Shown here: positions 62,195 to 64,000 of the stretch, piece after piece
Numbering within the stretch: the stretch's first letter is position 1
Layout of the letters: each line of letters starts with the position of its first letter
From: Dokdonia sp.
GTDB lineage: Bacteria; Bacteroidota; Bacteroidia; Flavobacteriales; Flavobacteriaceae
DNA: 64,000 bases
Reading direction: 5' to 3'
Assembly (NCBI GenBank): GCA_020630915.1
Contig: JAHDIF010000007.1
Location: 1-64,000, forward strand
Program-made: the position numbers and the translations under genes
Notes under the pieces: generated by a model
What the model saw: the letters and a program-made list of their open reading frames with translations, nothing else
Told to the model about the DNA's origin: nothing
Databases searched by the model: none

Positions 62195-62208
62195 GCTTTC
62201 GCGAAAGC
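62195..62208. repeat. GCTTTCGCGAAAGC palindrome, intergenic copy
   Basis: Perfect copy 24 bases after the PduO-type stop; no T-run follows. Confidence 0.95.
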
Positions 62209-62278
62209 GTACCACAAACAACGCATCGCTACTGGTTTACACGTTCTTACATTTATTTTGAAATAATCGTGAATTCAC

Positions 62279-62308
62279 TTGGTTTTTTGCCTAGAAAAAT
62301 TATTTTTG
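62279..62308 (+). promoter_or_regulatory. Promoter for the DUF2795 gene
   Basis: TTG (62279-62281), a 19-base spacer and TATTTTTG (62301-62308) are an exact match to the Bacteroidota consensus, ending 23 bases before the start codon. Confidence 0.8.
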
Positions 62309-62331
62309 CACAAAATTAAAACACATACGCT

Positions 62332-62553
62332 ATGTACTGGACTTTAGAACTGGCTTCTTACCTGAGTGATGCACCTTGGCCCGCAACAAAGGACGAGTTG
62401 ATCGATTATGCGATTAGAACAGGAGCACCTCTTGAAGTAGTAGAAAATCTACAAGCTATTGAAGATGAAGGAGATTCTTACGATTCTATAGAAGAGATCT
62501 GGCCAGATTATCCCTCAGACGAGGACTACCTCTGGAACGAAGATGAATATTAA
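62332..62553 (+). CDS. DUF2795 small acidic protein
   Basis: 73 residues, cytosolic, very acidic at the C-terminus (DEGDSYDSIEEIWPDYPSDEDY). MYWTLELASYLSDAPWPATKDELIDYAIRTGAPLEVVENL has the Y-L-x-x-x-x-W-P-A-x-K-x-E-L-I pattern of DUF2795. It is a widely conserved short gene just upstream of secA in related Flavobacteriaceae by my recollection. Function unknown. It has its own consensus promoter and a hairpin terminator. Confidence 0.85.
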   Translation: MYWTLELASYLSDAPWPATKDELIDYAIRTGAPLEVVENLQAIEDEGDSYDSIEEIWPDYPSDEDYLWNEDEY

Positions 62554-62575
62554 CAATATATTACGTCAAAACACA

Positions 62576-62606
62576 TTAAAAAGTCTCGCAAAGAGGCTTT
62601 TTTTTT
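62576..62606 (+). terminator. Intrinsic terminator after the DUF2795 gene
   Basis: AAAAAGTCTC pairs with GAGGCTTTTT (one T-G pair), with a five-base loop GCAAA and a run of T. It lies 22 bases after the stop and just before secA. Confidence 0.88.
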
Positions 62607-62609
62607 GAG

Positions 62610-62617
62610 TAAATTTG
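62610..62617 (+). promoter_or_regulatory. Candidate -7 element for secA
   Basis: TAAATTTG fits TAnnTTTG, 34 bases before the secA start and directly after the preceding terminator. No TTG at -33 was found. Confidence 0.45.
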
Positions 62618-62651
62618 ACCACCATTACATTTAGAAAAGACAACCATAATT

Positions 62652-64000
62652 ATGGGATTATTAGATAACGTATTAAAGATTTTTGTAGGCGATAAGTCTA
62701 AGCAAGATGTAGGTGCCATTAAACCTATTGTAGAGCAAATAAAATCACACGAGAAAGCATTAGAGTCACTATCCATAGATGGCTTACGCGAAAAAACAAA
62801 CGAGTTTAAACAGCGCATAGCAGCAGATCTGAAAGATATAAACGATCAAAAAGCAGCGCTGCAAACACAAGCAGAAAACGAAGAAGATATTGATAAGCGT
62901 GAAGACATCTATGCAGAAATAGATACACTCACAGATCAAGCGTATGAAGTTTCAGAAAAAACATTAGCAGATATACTTCCAGAAGCCTTTGCTGTAGTAA
63001 AAGAAACAGCAAAACGTTTTGTGCACAATACTGAGATCGAAGTTACCGCAACAGAATATGACCGTTTATTAAGTGGAACGAAAGACTACGTAACCTTAGA
63101 TGGTGACAAAGCCATCTGGACAAATAGTTGGGATGCTGCAGGTAAAGAAGTAACGTGGGATATGATACACTATGACGTACAGCTCATAGGAGGTATCGCA
63201 ATGCATCAAGGTAAAATTGCAGAGATGCAAACCGGAGAAGGAAAGACCCTTGTGGCTACACTCCCTGTTTATCTTAATGCCCTAACAGGAAATGGAGTAC
63301 ACCTAGTAACCGTAAATGACTACTTAGCAAAGCGTGATAGCGCTTGGATGGCTCCTATCTTTCAGTTTCACGGGCTTACGGTAGATTGTATAGACTACCA
63401 CAGACCTAATAGTCCAGAACGTCGCGCGGCTTACGCTGCAGATATTACATATGGTACGAATAACGAATTTGGTTTTGACTACCTGCGCGATAATATGTCT
63501 CATAAGCCTGAAGATTTAGTGCAACGCCCGCATAACTATGCCATTGTAGATGAGGTTGATTCTGTACTTGTAGATGACGCTCGTACGCCACTTATTATTT
63601 CTGGCCCAGTGCCTAAAGGAGATGTACACGAGTTTGATGCTCTGAAACCTTCTATTGAGAAGATTGTAGATATACAAAGAGCAGAGCTTGTAAAAACGCT
63701 AGCAGAGGCAAAAAAACTTATCTCTGATGGTGATACTAAAGAAGGTGCAATAAAACTCTTACGCGTGTACAGAGGTCTTCCTAAAAACAAAGCCCTCATT
63801 AAGTATTTGAGTGAAGAAGGAATACGCCAGTTACTTCAGAAGACAGAAAACTTCTATATGCAAGATAACAATCGTGAGATGCCTAAAATAGATGAGGCAT
63901 TATACTTCACCATTGATGAAAAGAATAACCAGATCGAACTTACAGATCGTGGTATTGAATATTTATCTGGAAAAGATGATCCTAACTTCTTTGTGATGCC
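62652..64000 (+). CDS. secA: Preprotein translocase ATPase SecA, 5' part (continues beyond window)
   Basis: Opens at ATG 62652 and stays open to the right edge (about 449 codons). [20 protein letters not shown] is a typical Bacteroidota SecA N-terminus. [27 protein letters not shown] carries Walker A (MQTGEGKT), [11 protein letters not shown] is motif Ib, [19 protein letters not shown] follows, and [24 protein letters not shown] carries the DEVD Walker B. The Bacteroidota insertion after it ([23 protein letters not shown]) is present. It drives Sec-dependent export across the inner membrane. A variant palindrome near 62782 (GCTTACGCGAAA) is read as LREK. Confidence 0.98.
   Translation, partial: MGLLDNVLKIFVGDKSKQDVGAIKPIVEQIKSHEKALESLSIDGLREKTNEFKQRIAADLKDINDQKAALQTQAENEEDIDKREDIYAEIDTLTDQAYEVSEKTLADILPEAFAVVKETAKRFVHNTEIEVTATEYDRLLSGTKDYVTLDGDKAIWTNSWDAAGKEVTWDMIHYDVQLIGGIAMHQGKIAEMQTGEGKTLVATLPVYLNALTGNGVHLVTVNDYLAKRDSAWMAPIFQFHGLTVDCIDYHRPNSPERRAAYAADITYGTNNEFGFDYLRDNMSHKPEDLVQRPHNYAIVDEVDSVLVDDARTPLIISGPVPKGDVHEFDALKPSIEKIVDIQRAELVKTLAEAKKLISDGDTKEGAIKLLRVYRGLPKNKALIKYLSEEGIRQLLQKTENFYMQDNNREMPKIDEALYFTIDEKNNQIELTDRGIEYLSGKDDPNFFVM

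Noticed and set aside
3307-62208. TTTCGCGAAA palindromes as parS (ParB) sites
   Set aside because: The usual parS palindrome is TGTTTCACGTGAAACA; the centre and length here differ, and the copy number is far above that of parS.
11185-62208. Palindromes as intrinsic terminators
   Set aside because: Most copies lie inside genes and none of the intergenic ones is followed by a T-run; true terminators with T-runs exist separately at 12847, 13424 and 62576.

Overview
The window looks like a chromosomal segment of a marine Flavobacteriaceae (Bacteroidota) bacterium. This is inferred from a gliding/type IX-style adhesin with CDxDxDG modules, the conserved folP / DUF1599 / DoxX (BT_3928-type) / tpiA / prmA / clpS neighbourhood, Bacteroidota-type promoters (TTG-N19-TAnnTTTG), A-rich rather than Shine-Dalgarno leaders, and low GC. 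A Dokdonia-like genus is my guess. No rRNA, tRNA, insertion sequence or CRISPR array was seen.

Layout. 1-2044 (-): 5' part of a large secreted adhesin that runs off the left edge. 2168-13403: housekeeping genes (folP, DUF1599, DoxX-family protein, an OppB-type permease, a thioredoxin-like protein, tpiA, two secreted proteins including a subtilase, prmA, clpS, sucC, and a small secreted protein behind a phased GTTAA array). 13523-14707: DUF4105 protein. 14710-54393: a surface-polysaccharide locus of about 40 kb, almost entirely on the minus strand with overlapping or tightly packed genes. 54560-61479: ABC-F ATPase, methyltransferase, a GT-C/DPM1-like glycosyltransferase pair, a LolD-type ATPase, a pentapeptide-repeat protein and a 58-residue membrane protein. 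61584-64000: PduO-type adenosyltransferase, DUF2795 protein and the 5' part of secA.

The polysaccharide locus contains Wza and Wzc homologues, a Wzm/Wzt ABC exporter, a pyruvyl-transferase-like protein, about 17 glycosyltransferases, a sialic-acid type cassette (neuB, neuC, neuA plus a methyltransferase), two MBOAT/SGNH O-acylation pairs, an O-antigen polymerase/ligase-like protein and a WcaJ-type initiating phosphoglycosyltransferase. Inside it lies an AT-rich block (about 42.7-48.9 kb) with two sulfotransferases, a methyltransferase and glycosyltransferases. The AT-rich composition continues into the C-terminal glycan-binding part of wzt. Together the genes predict a nonulosonic-acid-containing, O-acylated and possibly sulfated exopolysaccharide, capsule or O-antigen.

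Unexpected structure. A 14-bp palindrome, GCTTTCGCGAAAGC, has 16 copies with its 10-bp core intact. Thirteen lie inside genes and are read as AFAK, FRES or SRK depending on frame. A related 59-bp element sits in frame in two unrelated proteins (a DoxX-family protein and an ABC-F ATPase), in the manner of protein-coding palindromic elements. There are also a G-rich heptamer array with G-quadruplex potential, an in-frame PAGKAG palindrome, a Gly-Tyr hexamer repeat in the Wzc tail, a duplicated MBOAT cassette whose 5' halves look homogenised, and a probable ATT start codon.
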